Positions 53,094-62,200 of a stretch of 64,000 nucleotides of DNA are shown one piece after another (within the stretch, counting starts at the first letter, position 1; each line of letters begins with the position of its first letter). The DNA comes from Tropicimonas sediminicola (GTDB lineage: Bacteria; Pseudomonadota; Alphaproteobacteria; Rhodobacterales; Rhodobacteraceae): contig NZ_FZOY01000002.1 in assembly GCF_900188335.1 (NCBI RefSeq), positions 310,001 to 374,000 of the forward strand. Direction: 5' to 3'. Made by a program: the position numbers and the translations under genes. Below the pieces are notes generated by a model that was given only the letters and a program-made list of their open reading frames with translations, was not told the origin of the DNA and did not search any database.

Positions 53094-53435
53094 TCAGTCC
53101 AGACAGATCTCCGCCCGGATGCCACCGTCGAGCAGCACCTCGTTGCAGCCGAACATCGGGACGACCGGCGTGCAGGTCCGGGACCGCGCAAGGCACATGC
53201 CCTCGCAATCGGAGTTCTGCGAACAGGTCTGGTTGGCATCGCGCGGCGTGATGTAGCACACGCTCGTCGCGCCCCCGGGCGCCTTGCCGAACTGTCCGCC
53301 CCGGGCCTCGCAGGACGCCTTCTGTTCTTGGAAGAACTCCGGCGTGCCGGGCGCGGCCTGCGGTTCGGGCGGGCTGCGGTCGGGCAGGCAGGCGGCAAGG
53401 GCCAGCAGGCAGGCAAGCGAAAGGAAGTGACGCAT
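53094..53435 (-). CDS. Cysteine-rich lipoprotein
   Basis: A 113-residue protein with a lipoprotein signal (FLSLACLLALAAC, lipobox Cys at about 16). The mature part has eight cysteines in regularly spaced pairs (ASCEARGG, SVCYITP, QTCSQNSDCEGMCL, RTCTP, FGCNE), which should form disulfides in the periplasm. Known as a hypothetical family in Rhodobacterales. It lies just upstream of the transporter gene, by 27 bases, on the same strand. Confidence 0.8.
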   Translation of the reverse strand: MRHFLSLACLLALAACLPDRSPPEPQAAPGTPEFFQEQKASCEARGGQFGKAPGGATSVCYITPRDANQTCSQNSDCEGMCLARSRTCTPVVPMFGCNEVLLDGGIRAEICLD

Positions 53436-53559
53436 CGGACGCTCCGTCGGGCGAGTCTCGGCGGCACGAAACGCCATGCGGCCGGGCGGCGCAAGCCCAC
53501 GACCGCGTGAACGGCGCAGGCTTGCCGGCCCGCGGCTGTTCGCGGGCGGTGCGCCTGTC

Positions 53560-54603
53560 TCAGTAGGGCATCGGGTGATCGCGCTGGATCTGGTTGATCT
53601 CGGCCAGGACCTCGTCCGACAGTTCGAGGTCGATCCCGTTGAGGATGCGCGCGAGCTGTTCCGTGGTCGTGGCCCCGAAGATCGCCGACCCCATGAACGG
53701 CCGCGCCCGGCAGAAGGCCAGCGCCATGTGGACGGGATCGAGGCCATGCCGCTCTGCCAACCCGCAATAGGCCTCGACCGCGGCGTCCGACCGCGGATTG
53801 GCGCGCCCCGACAGGTTGGCGTTGAGCGACATCCGGCTGCCTTCCGGCACCACGCCGCCAAGGTACTTGCCGGTGAGCAGCCCGGCCCCGAGCGGCGAAT
53901 AGGCCAGCAGCGGCACCTTCTCGTTGACGCTGAGCTCCGCCATGTCGGTGTCGAAGATGCGGCAGAGGAGCGAATACTCGTTCTGGATCGAAACCATGCG
54001 CGGGGCGCCGGTCTCCGCCGCCAGCCGCAGCCATTCCGCCGTGCCCCAGGCGCTTTCGTTCGACAGGCCGAAATGACGGACCTTGCCGGCGCGCTGCAGC
54101 TCGGTCATCGCCGCGAGCACTTCTCGCATGTTGGCCTCGGTCTCCGCACGGTCCTGACCGGAGGGGTCGTAATCCCAGTACTGGCGGAAATGGTAGGAAC
54201 CGCGATTCGGCCAGTGGAGCTGGTAGAGGTCGATCACGTCGGTCTTGAGCCGGGCCAGCGAGGTCTCGACCGCCGCGACGATGGTCTCGCCATCGATCCC
54301 GCGCCCGCCCCGGCAGATGCCCTTGTTGGAACCTGTGATCTTGGTCGCCAGCACGATATCGCCGCGACGGCCGGAGGCGGCGATCCAGTCGCCGATGACC
54401 TCCTCGGTCCGGCCGATGGTCTCGGCGCGCACCGGGTTGACGGGGTACATCTCGGCGGTGTCGATGAAGTTGATTCCGGCGTCGAGCGCCATGTCGATCT
54501 GGCGGTGGCCGTCGGCCGCCTCGGTCTGGTTGCCGAAGGTCATGGTGCCAAGACACAGGTCGGTCACCTCCAGGTCGGAGGTTCCGAGAGGTTTCTTCTG
54601 CAT
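53560..54603 (-). CDS. tas: Aldo/keto reductase, Tas-like
   Basis: A 347-residue NADP(H)-dependent reductase. The catalytic tetrad is visible: Asp and Tyr in FIDTAEMYPV, Lys in VLATKITGS, His in LYQLHWPNRGS. LLAYSPLGAGLLTGKYLGG and IFGATTTEQL are the coenzyme contacts. The sequence follows Escherichia coli Tas closely by eye (LGTMTFG, AEMYPV, IQNEYSLL). I start at MQKKPLGTSDL. Confidence 0.93.
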   Translation of the reverse strand: MQKKPLGTSDLEVTDLCLGTMTFGNQTEAADGHRQIDMALDAGINFIDTAEMYPVNPVRAETIGRTEEVIGDWIAASGRRGDIVLATKITGSNKGICRGGRGIDGETIVAAVETSLARLKTDVIDLYQLHWPNRGSYHFRQYWDYDPSGQDRAETEANMREVLAAMTELQRAGKVRHFGLSNESAWGTAEWLRLAAETGAPRMVSIQNEYSLLCRIFDTDMAELSVNEKVPLLAYSPLGAGLLTGKYLGGVVPEGSRMSLNANLSGRANPRSDAAVEAYCGLAERHGLDPVHMALAFCRARPFMGSAIFGATTTEQLARILNGIDLELSDEVLAEINQIQRDHPMPY

Positions 54604-54675
54604 GGTGATCCCTGGTTTTTCGCTTGCGCCCACAGTCGCGTTGCAGGCTGGCGGGAGCAACCCCCAATCGTCGGC

Positions 54676-54724
54676 CTCCCGCCCGTCGCCGACGCATCTT
54701 CAGATGCGCCGCCTCCCGTTGGGC
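54676..54724 (-). repeat. Structured intergenic repeat, copy 2
   Basis: Read on the minus strand it starts GCCCAACGGGAGGCGG, has a hairpin GCGCATCTGAAGATGCG and ends GACGGGCGGGAG, matching copy 1 (13526-13573) over most positions and copy 3 at both ends. Confidence 0.75.
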
Positions 54725-54866
54725 CGGGCCGCGCGCCGGCGCGCGCGGCGCCTCCGACGGGGATGTTTCCCGACAGACGAAAGGGCGTGCGGGTCCATCG
54801 GGCGGGCTGCCGCGCTGGTCCCTTGCAACGACCCTGGCCACCCTTTCCACAGGCGAAGCCTGCCCG

Positions 54867-54911
54867 GCCCAACGGGATGAGATGCCGAAAGGCATCGAAG
54901 ACGGGCGGGAG
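54867..54911 (+). repeat. Structured intergenic repeat, copy 3
   Basis: Starts GCCCAACGGGATGA and ends GACGGGCGGGAG, with the hairpin GATGCCGAAAGGCATC in between. The stem sequence differs completely from copies 1 and 2 while complementarity is kept, which argues that the structure matters. Confidence 0.75.
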
Positions 54912-54938
54912 AGCGCCGGGCCGGACCCAAGGCACCAC

Positions 54939-54966
54939 TTGAGAACATTAAGTGAACATATATACT
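54939..54966 (+). promoter_or_regulatory. LexA box inside the imuA-like promoter
   Basis: GAAC (54943-54946) and GAAC (54954-54957) are seven bases apart, the alphaproteobacterial LexA operator (GTTC-N7-GTTC in reverse). It overlaps a promoter TTGAGA (54939-54944), 16-base spacer, TATACT (54961-54966). Repression by LexA and DNA-damage induction are inferred. Confidence 0.8.
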
Positions 54967-54974
54967 CTCTCCCC

Positions 54975-55592
54975 ATGTCCCGTCACCATGCCCTGCTGAC
55001 ACGCCACTCCCATGCCGGTCACCCCGCCCTGCCGGTTGCGGGCGAGATGTCGCTGGCCCTGGCGCGGGTGCATGAATTCTGCGGCCCTGCCCGGCACACC
55101 CTGGCGCTGGCGGTTGCGGCGGCCCGGCCCGGCCCGGTGCTGTGGATTGCGCCCAGCTGGGAGGCGGAATGGCTCAACGGAGAGGGGATGGCGGCCCGGA
55201 TCGACCCGGGCCGGCTGGTTTTCGTGGCGGCTCCACAGGCCGGCGACCTGCTGTGGTCGATGGAAGAGGCGCTGCGCTCGGGCGCAACCGCGCTGGTGGT
55301 GGCAGAGCTGCCCGAACCGCCGGCGCTGACGCCCGTGCGGCGGCTGCACCTGGCGGCGGAAACCGGCGCGTCCGAGGGCGCGGTCGTGCCCCTGGGGCTG
55401 TTGCTGACCCCCGGCGATGGCGGCGCGCAGGGGGTGGAGAGCCGCTGGCACCTCGCGCCCGACCACACCGCAGCAGAAAGCCACTGGCGCCTGGAGCGGC
55501 GGCGCGCCCGATCCGCACCACCGGCTGGCTGGAGGCTGGCGGAGCGGGCCGATCCCGCCGACGGCAGGATGCGGCTTGCCTCCCTGCCCTGA
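54975..55592 (+). CDS. ImuA-like SOS protein (short RecA-fold)
   Basis: A 205-residue protein resembling the ImuA family: [48 protein letters not shown] and [14 protein letters not shown] correspond to the RecA-like core. ImuA normally works with ImuB and DnaE2 in error-prone repair, but neither follows here. A LexA box overlaps the promoter. The -10 box ends only eight bases before the ATG and no ribosome-binding site exists, so the mRNA should be leaderless or nearly so. Confidence 0.75.
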   Translation: MSRHHALLTRHSHAGHPALPVAGEMSLALARVHEFCGPARHTLALAVAAARPGPVLWIAPSWEAEWLNGEGMAARIDPGRLVFVAAPQAGDLLWSMEEALRSGATALVVAELPEPPALTPVRRLHLAAETGASEGAVVPLGLLLTPGDGGAQGVESRWHLAPDHTAAESHWRLERRRARSAPPAGWRLAERADPADGRMRLASLP

Positions 55593-55725
55593 CGGATCGG
55601 CAGGCCTGACCGGCGCGCGGGCCACTGTTTGCCGGCCCACGTCCCGCCGGATCGGGGCGGCAGGGGTGTGGACATCCCCGCCCGAAGCTTTCATGTCTGT
55701 CCGGGTTGGAAGTTCCGGAGCCGAG

Positions 55726-56085
55726 ATGACCACGATCACCGTCTGCACCACCTGCCGCAACGCGGTGAACCGCGACACCCAGAAGGGCGCGCCCACGGGA
55801 GAAGATTTCCTGGACCTGGTCCGCGAACGCGCGGAAGGATCGGGCATCGCGGTGCGCGGGGTCGCCTGCCTGATGGGCTGCAACCACGGCTGCAACGTGG
55901 CGATCTCCGACACCGGCAAGATGACCTATGTCCTCGGCCGCTTCGACGGCACCGAGGCGGATGCCGCCGCGCTGACAGACTACGCCCGGCAACACGCCAC
56001 CAGCGCCTCCGGCACCGTGCCCTTCCGGCAATGGCCGCAAGGCGTTAAAGGCCATTTCGTCGCCCGCGTCCCCCCGCTGGACTGA
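55726..56085 (+). CDS. DUF1636 metal-binding protein
   Basis: A 119-residue protein with the DUF1636 (2Fe-2S thioredoxin-like) pattern: VCTTCRNAVN, then VACLMGCNHGCNVAIS, giving five cysteines for a possible iron-sulfur cluster. The family is often found next to cobalamin genes, as here, where it lies at the end of the cob operon on the opposite strand. Its role may be in cobalt handling or low-potential electron supply. GGAG precedes ATG 55726; upstream starts lack a site. Confidence 0.88.
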   Translation: MTTITVCTTCRNAVNRDTQKGAPTGEDFLDLVRERAEGSGIAVRGVACLMGCNHGCNVAISDTGKMTYVLGRFDGTEADAAALTDYARQHATSASGTVPFRQWPQGVKGHFVARVPPLD

Positions 56086-56114
56086 CCCGCGACCGCCCTC
56101 GAGGGCACCCACGC

Positions 56115-56156
56115 AATCACATCACCTGTCCGGAAATATCCCCGCCGGAGGCATCC
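56115..56156 (-). repeat. CTCCGGCGGGGATATTT intergenic element
   Basis: Read on the minus strand, the element contains CTCCGGCGGGGATATTT followed by CCGGACAGGTGATG. It lies between the convergent DUF1636 and cobQ genes. From memory this string recurs at 3' ends of genes across Rhodobacterales; its function is unknown to me. Only this copy was seen in the window. Confidence 0.55.
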
Positions 56157-56174
56157 CACGGCGCAAGGGGCGCC

Positions 56175-57632
56175 TCAGCCCGGCACCGGGCGCGCCATCT
56201 CCAGCAGACCGTCGACGTCCATGTGGGCCTCCAGATGCGCGGCCAGGTCATCCAGCGCCGCCTCGACCGCCGCGCCGTGCGACAGGCCCGACGCCACGCC
56301 TCCGAGCCCCTGCAGGAACGCCGCCCGGAAGCCGTCCTCGGCGAAAAGACCGTGCAGGTAGCTGCCCATGATCCGCCCGTCGCCCGAAATCGCGCCCTCC
56401 GGACGCCCGTCGACCATCGCGAAGGGCCGCGCGCGGTCCGGACCGTCGCTGCGGCCGATATGGATCTCGTAGCCCGAGAAGCCTGCGCCCGTCGGCACAT
56501 GGGTCGCGCGCACCCGGGTCAGCCGCTTCTCGGGCACCATCTCCGTGACGATATCCAGAAGGCCGAGCCCCTCGGTCTCCCCCGGCGTGCCCTCGAGCCC
56601 CTCGGCGTCGACGATGCGACGCCCCAGCATCTGGTAGCCGCCGCACAGGCCCAGCACCCGGCCTCCCCGGCGGACATGCGCAGCCAGATCGATATCCCAC
56701 CCCTGCGCGCAAAAGAAGGCGAGGTCGCCCCGCGTCGATTTCGTCCCCGGCAGGATCACGAGGTCCGCATCGCCCGGCAACGGATGCCCCGCCCGCACCA
56801 TGGTGAGCCGGACCCCCGGCTCCAGCCCGAGCGGGTCCAGGTCGTCGAAATTGGCAATCCGCGACAGCACCGGACAGACAACGTGAAACCCGCCCTCGCC
56901 GGAGGCGGAGCGCAGATCCAGCGCGTCCTCCGCCGGCAGCCGGCCCGCGCCCTCGAACCAGGGAACGACCCCGAAGCCACGCCAGCCGGCCTTCTCCTCG
57001 ATCAGCCGATAGCCATCTTCGAAGAGCGCAGGATCGCCTCGGAACTTGTTGATCGCAAAGCCGCAAATCAGGTCGGCATCCTCGGGATCAAGCACCGCGC
57101 GGGTGCCGACGATCTGCGCGATCACCCCGCCGCGGTCGATGTCTCCCACCAGCAGGACCGGAACCCCGGCCGCCCGCGCGAACCCCATGTTGGCGATGTC
57201 GCCCGCCCTCAGGTTGACCTCCGCCGGGCTGCCCGCCCCTTCGACGAGGACGAGATCGGCCTCTCCGCCCAGGCGCCGAAAGCTCTCCAGTACCGGCGCC
57301 ATCAGTGTCGGTTTCAGCGCCGCGTAATCCCGCGCCCGCACCGTTGCCACTCGCCTGCCCTGCACCACGACCTGCGCGCCGGTCTCCGTTTCGGGTTTGA
57401 GCAGCACCGGGTTCATGTCCACCATGGGCTCGACCCCGCAGGCCAGCGCCTGCAGCGCCTGCGCCCGCCCGATCTCGCCCCCGTCGGCCGTCACCGCCGC
57501 GTTGTTCGACATGTTCTGCGGCTTGAAGGGACGCACCGTCAGCCCGCGGCGCAGGAACGCCCGCGCCAGCCCGGCCACAAGCATCGACTTGCCGACATTC
57601 GACCCGGCGCCCTGGATCATCAGCGCGCGCAT
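56175..57632 (-). CDS. cobQ: Adenosylcobyric acid synthase CobQ
   Basis: A 485-residue glutamine-dependent amidotransferase adding four amides to adenosylcobyrinic acid a,c-diamide. The ATP domain starts [20 protein letters not shown] with [13 protein letters not shown]; the class I glutaminase site is [12 protein letters not shown] with catalytic Cys, and [15 protein letters not shown] carries the His. It overlaps the HEPN-like gene by one base (TGATG) at its start. It is the last gene of the cob operon in this window. Confidence 0.96.
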   Translation of the reverse strand: MRALMIQGAGSNVGKSMLVAGLARAFLRRGLTVRPFKPQNMSNNAAVTADGGEIGRAQALQALACGVEPMVDMNPVLLKPETETGAQVVVQGRRVATVRARDYAALKPTLMAPVLESFRRLGGEADLVLVEGAGSPAEVNLRAGDIANMGFARAAGVPVLLVGDIDRGGVIAQIVGTRAVLDPEDADLICGFAINKFRGDPALFEDGYRLIEEKAGWRGFGVVPWFEGAGRLPAEDALDLRSASGEGGFHVVCPVLSRIANFDDLDPLGLEPGVRLTMVRAGHPLPGDADLVILPGTKSTRGDLAFFCAQGWDIDLAAHVRRGGRVLGLCGGYQMLGRRIVDAEGLEGTPGETEGLGLLDIVTEMVPEKRLTRVRATHVPTGAGFSGYEIHIGRSDGPDRARPFAMVDGRPEGAISGDGRIMGSYLHGLFAEDGFRAAFLQGLGGVASGLSHGAAVEAALDDLAAHLEAHMDVDGLLEMARPVPG

Positions 57633-58183
57633 CAAGTCCGCAGCCCCTCCGACGCTGGAATGCCGAGTCTTGCTTCGATCAGACGAGCGCAGCCCAGAGC
57701 GATCCCATCGCATTCCATCGGGTAGTAGGCGAGGTCGGCCTCTTCAGGGAGACCTCCGTCTTTGAGCCATTGCCGACCGACCTCGCTGGCATCGACAAGA
57801 GTTCGACCCTCATTGAATTCGTAAGCGTAACGCCCTTTCAGGAACGCATTCTTCAGTGCCTTAAGGACCGTTTCCACATCTTCAGCGTTGCGAAGTCTCG
57901 CGTGCTCCGCGTAGCGCTCGCGTGCGACGTTCAGAATAGCTTCACGCGGCTCACTGCCAAGATCCTTCCAGATCTTAAAATAGTCGTGTTTATGAGATCG
58001 ATTGGCGCTTCCACTGTCCAAGCGATAGGCAGCCTTCAGTAAGATCTCCATTTCAAGAGTAGCGAGCATCGCGGAGGCATTTCCATACCCGACAAGTGCA
58101 GCCGATAACTTGTCGGAAGCCTCAATGTAGTCCCGTGCGTGTCCATGCATATCACGCACGATCTGCTCATTCGAACGACCCAC
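57632..58183 (-). CDS. HEPN-like protein inserted in the cob operon
   Basis: About 183 residues from a GTG at 58183 (two bases after the cobO stop), or 172 from an ATG at 58150; the start is undecided. The protein is helical, with [35 protein letters not shown] and [16 protein letters not shown], a pattern I associate with HEPN-fold families in which a His-Asp and a C-terminal R-Y-x-Y-E recur; RERYAEH fits the HEPN R-x4-6-H signature. Hand-counted GC for 57721-58140 is about 54%, far below the flanking cob genes. Its stop shares a base with the cobQ start. Confidence 0.7.
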   Translation of the reverse strand: MGRSNEQIVRDMHGHARDYIEASDKLSAALVGYGNASAMLATLEMEILLKAAYRLDSGSANRSHKHDYFKIWKDLGSEPREAILNVARERYAEHARLRNAEDVETVLKALKNAFLKGRYAYEFNEGRTLVDASEVGRQWLKDGGLPEEADLAYYPMECDGIALGCARLIEARLGIPASEGLRT

Positions 58184-58185
58184 GC

Positions 58186-58794
58186 CTAGAACTCGACCCC
58201 GGCCTGCGCCTTCACGCCCGAGCGGAACGGGTGCTTCAGCAGTTCCATCTCGGTGGCGAGATCCGCGATCTCGATCAACTCTTCCTTGGCGTTGCGGCCG
58301 GTCAGCACGACGTGGGTCATCGGCGGCTTTTGCGTCCTCAGGAAGTCCACCACCTCGGCCACGTCGATGTAATCGTAGCGGATCGCGATGTTGATCTCGT
58401 CGAGCAACACCATCCGGTTGGTCTCGTCGAGGATCAGCTCCTTGGCTTTGGCCCAGGCGGCCTGCGCCATCTCGATGTCGCGCGACTTGTCCTGGGTCTC
58501 CCAGGTGAAGCCTTCGCCCATGGTGTGGAAGGCGCATTTGTCGGCAAAATGGCCGAGGATCAGGTCGCGCTCGCCAGTCGACATGCCGCCCTTGATGAAC
58601 TGCACCACCGCGCAGGGCATGTCGTGGGCGATACAGCGAAAGATCATCCCGAAGGCGGCCGAGCTCTTGCCCTTGCCCTTCCCGGTGTGGACGATCACCA
58701 GTCCCTTCTCCTCGGTCTTGGTGGCCATGATCTTGTCGCGCGCGGCCTTCTTCTTGGCCATCTTGGCGTTGTGGCGTTCGGTATCGTCGGTCAT
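58186..58794 (-). CDS. cobO: Cob(I)yrinic acid a,c-diamide adenosyltransferase CobO
   Basis: A 202-residue ATP:corrinoid adenosyltransferase. The P-loop is VHTGKGKGKSSAAFGMI; the substrate side shows FIKGGMSTGERDLIL and LLDEINIAIRYDYI; the C-terminus has HVVLTGRNAKEELIEIADL. It attaches the adenosyl ligand to cobalt before CobQ acts. I start at MTDDTERHNAKM, whose ATG overlaps the GFA gene stop as ATGA. Confidence 0.95.
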   Translation of the reverse strand: MTDDTERHNAKMAKKKAARDKIMATKTEEKGLVIVHTGKGKGKSSAAFGMIFRCIAHDMPCAVVQFIKGGMSTGERDLILGHFADKCAFHTMGEGFTWETQDKSRDIEMAQAAWAKAKELILDETNRMVLLDEINIAIRYDYIDVAEVVDFLRTQKPPMTHVVLTGRNAKEELIEIADLATEMELLKHPFRSGVKAQAGVEF

Positions 58795-59201
58795 GCGTTC
58801 TCTCCATCGTTGCCGCCATGAGGATGGCGCGGCAGGTCGTCCGAAATCATCATCCAGGACAGATGTTCGGCGTGGTGGACATGAAACCCGGGCCGGTAGT
58901 CGGCCGGATCGTCGAGGCCGGCCGCGTAAAAATGCATCTCGCCGCGGTACTTTTCCGACGCGTAGGCGACCGGCGTGCCGCAGGTGGCGCAGAAGAAGCG
59001 GGTCACGCCAGGTGCGGAAGCGTAGGTGGCCGGCACCTGCCCGGTCCATCGCCAGTCTCCGTTGCGGACGCCGAAAAAGGCCGCAACCGGAGCCGCGCAG
59101 TTCCGCCGGCAGCTCTCGCAATGGCAATAGGCCGACCAGAGCCGCGGCCCCGTGATCTCCCAGCGGATCGCCCCGCAGAGGCAGTGTCCCCGCTCCGCCA
59201 T
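58791..59201 (-). CDS. GFA-family (Mss4-like) protein
   Basis: A 136-residue protein of the glutathione-dependent formaldehyde-activating (GFA) family. Zinc ligands are CLCGAI, YCHCESCRRN and FFCATCGTPVAY. No link to cobalamin is known to me; the position between cobN and cobO, with one-base and four-base overlaps to them, shows it is expressed as part of the operon. Role could be thiol or aldehyde binding. Confidence 0.9.
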   Translation of the reverse strand: MAERGHCLCGAIRWEITGPRLWSAYCHCESCRRNCAAPVAAFFGVRNGDWRWTGQVPATYASAPGVTRFFCATCGTPVAYASEKYRGEMHFYAAGLDDPADYRPGFHVHHAEHLSWMMISDDLPRHPHGGNDGENA

Positions 59202-62200
59202 CAGCCGCGCCCCGCCCCGATCATCTCCGCAAGACGCATCCGGGCGGAGTTCGAGCGCGGCGTCCAGAGGTCGCGGTCGATCGCCTCCTGGAAGCGCTCG
59301 GCCATCTCGCGCAGCGCCGGCGCGTTGGCGTCCGCGACGAATTCGCGGGTGTCGTCGTCCTCCAGATAGGCCTCGTAGACCAGGTCGAAATGGTGATCGC
59401 GCACCGCGCCGGTGGTGGCGGCAAAGGCGAACAGGTAATCGACCGTCGCGGCCATCTCGAAGGCGCCCTTGTAGCCGTGCCGCTTTACCCCGGCGATCCA
59501 CTTGGGATTCGCCGCACGGGCGCGAACGACGCGGCCGATCTCCTCGTCCAGCGTCCGGATCAGCGGCCGTTCCGGGCGGGAGTGGTCGTTGTGATAGACC
59601 TTCGGCGCCTCTCCCCGCAAGTGCTCCACCGTCGCGGCCATGCCGCCCTCGAACTGGTAGTAGTCGTCGCTGTCGAGCAGGTCGTGTTCGCGGTTGTCCT
59701 GGTTCTGGACCACTGCATCGACCTGCTGGAGTCGCGCCGCGAAGTCGCCGCGCGCCTCGGCGCCCTCGTGCCCCTCGCCATAGGCATATCCACCCCAGGT
59801 CAGGAAGGCATCGGCCAGGTCTCCCTTGTCCTGCCAGAGCCGCTCGTCGATCATGGCCTGAAGACCCGCGCCATAGGCGCCGGGCTTCGAGCCGAACACG
59901 CGGAAGCCGGCTCGCGCGGCGCCCTGCTCGGCTGAGTCGCGGCGGAACCGGGCGGCGGCCGGGTTCTCGGCCTCCGGTTCGTCCAGTTCCATCACCGCCC
60001 GTGCCGCCGAGGCGACGAGGTCCACCTGCGCCGGGAAAGCATCGCGGAAGAAGCCCGAGATGCGGAGCGTGACATCCACCCGCGGCCGGCCAAGCGCGGT
60101 GGCGGGGATGATCTCGAACCCGGTGACCCGCCCGGACATCTCGTCCCAGACCGGTTTCACGCCCATCAACGCCAGCACCTGTGCGATGTCGTCACCGCCC
60201 GTGCGCATGTTGGCCGTGCCCCAGGCGGTCAGCGCGATGGCGCGCGGCCAGTCGCCGTGGTCCTGCAGGTGCCGGTCGATCAGCATCGACGCCGATTTCC
60301 ATCCAAGTTCCCAGGCCGCCCGGGTCGGGATGGCGCGGCTGTCGACCGAGAAGAAGTTGCGCCCGGTGGGCAGCACGTCGAGCCTGCCGCGGGTCGGGGC
60401 GCCCGAGGGTCCTGGCGCAAGAAAGCACCCGTCGAGGGCCGTCAGAAGCCCACCGATCTCCGCGGCGCCGCAGTGCTGCACCGCCGGGCGAACCCGTGCT
60501 TCGATCTCCTCAAGCACCGCCTCCGAGGCCGGGCCCGGGGGGCCGAGCGTGCCTTCGACCATTGCAGCCGCGTAGACCTCCAGCCTCTCCACGGTGTCGC
60601 CGGCGCTGCGCCAGGGGTTGCGCTCTCCTGTCGGAGATCGCGAGGGGGGGCGGGAGCCGGGCGCGCCTTGCGCGCCCGGCTCCCGCCCCCGCGGGTCGTC
60701 TGCGTCAGCAGGCGAAACATCCAGCGTCGCCAGAGCATCCGGCCGCGCACCGCTCCACGGCGCCGCCAGCGCACAATCCAGCGGGTCGAAGTCGAGGCCG
60801 AAGTCACCGGCCAGCGCCCGGATCAGGGAGGCATCGCCGCCCTTGCCGTCTCCGCGGGGAACACGCGTCAGCGCAACGATCAGATCCCGGGCAAGGCGGC
60901 CGCCGGGCGCCTCGCCGAAGATGTGCAGCCCGTCCCGGATCTGGCTTTCCTTGAGCTCGCAGAGATAGGCGTCGAGCTTCTGCAGTCGGCTGTCCGTGTC
61001 ATCGCCCTCGACGACGCCCGCATCCGTCCCGAGCCCCGTCGCCTCCATCAGCGACAGGATCTCGCGGCGCAGGTACTCGATCCGCCGCGCATCGACGCCG
61101 GCGGCCTGGTAGTACTCGTCCACCAGCACCTCGAGGTCGCGCTGCGGGCCATAGCTTTCGGCCCGGGTCAGCGGCGGGGTCAGGTGATCGACGATCACCG
61201 CCTGGGCGCGCCGCTTGGCCTGGGTGCCTTCGCCGGGGTCATTGACGATGAACGGATAGACATGCGGCAAGGGCCCGAGCACCGCCTCGGGAAAGCAGCA
61301 GTCGGACAAGGCCACCGCCTTGCCGGGAAGCCACTCGAGATTGCCATGTTTCCCCATGTGAACAATGGCATGCGCACCGAAACGGAACCTCTGCCAGAAG
61401 TAGAAGGCAAGGTAGTTGTGGGGGGGCGCGAGGTCGGGGGCGTGATAGGTGTCGGTCGGGTCGATATTGTAGCCGCGCGCCGGCTGGACCCCAACGACCA
61501 CGTTGCCATATTCCAGCACGGACAGCGCAAAGCCCGTGCCGTCGCAGAACGGATCGGCCTCCGGCGGACCCCACCTGTCTTCGACCTGTTCGCGCACTTC
61601 CAGCGGCAGGGCGTCATAGGCGCGCCGGTAATCCTCCAGCGACAGACGCACGCCACCTGTCCGCTCGGCGCGATCGGTGAGCCAGTTGGTCGGACCGGCC
61701 AGCACCGCGGCCATCAATGCGTCGGAACTTTCCGTTTCATTATCAATTTGATACCCCGCACTCTTCAGAGCCGACATCACCCCGACCGTCGCCGCGGGTG
61801 TGTCCAGCCCGACGCCGTTCGCGAGGCGTCCATCCTTGTTTGGGTAATTGGCGAGGATCAGCGCGACGCGCCGTTCCGATGCCGGCGTCGCCCGGAGCCG
61901 CGCCCAGTTCTCGGCGAGGTCGGCCACGAACTGCACCCTGTCGCCCCGCGCCCGGTAGGCGGCGATGGCGCATTGGGTGGCGTCGTCGAAATAGGCCTGC
62001 GCCTTGAAGCTGACAGCGCGTGTCAGGACGCGCCCGTCGACCTCCGGCAGCGCCACGTTCATCGCGATATCACGGGCGGTGAGGCCGCGCTCACTCTCGG
62101 CCCAGGCCTCCTCCGCGCCACCCGAGAGCACCACCTGGAGCACCGGCGCGCCGGGGGCATCGAGCACGGTGGACGGACGCTCCCCGGCCCAGGCGGCCGG

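Larger units (their letters stand above)
54604..54974. other. Intergenic region with repeat pair and LexA box
   Basis: This 371-base divergent gap between the aldo/keto reductase and the imuA-like gene contains two copies of the structured repeat in inverted orientation (54676-54724 and 54867-54911), a GC palindrome around CGCGCGCCGGCGCGCG (54728-54743), and the LexA-regulated promoter at 54939-54966. No coding frame here is convincing. Confidence 0.7.

Noticed and set aside
55592-55725. Cobalamin riboswitch next to the cob genes
   Set aside because: The B12-box core was not recognised here, and the cob operon is transcribed from the other side; any riboswitch would lie beyond the right end of the window.
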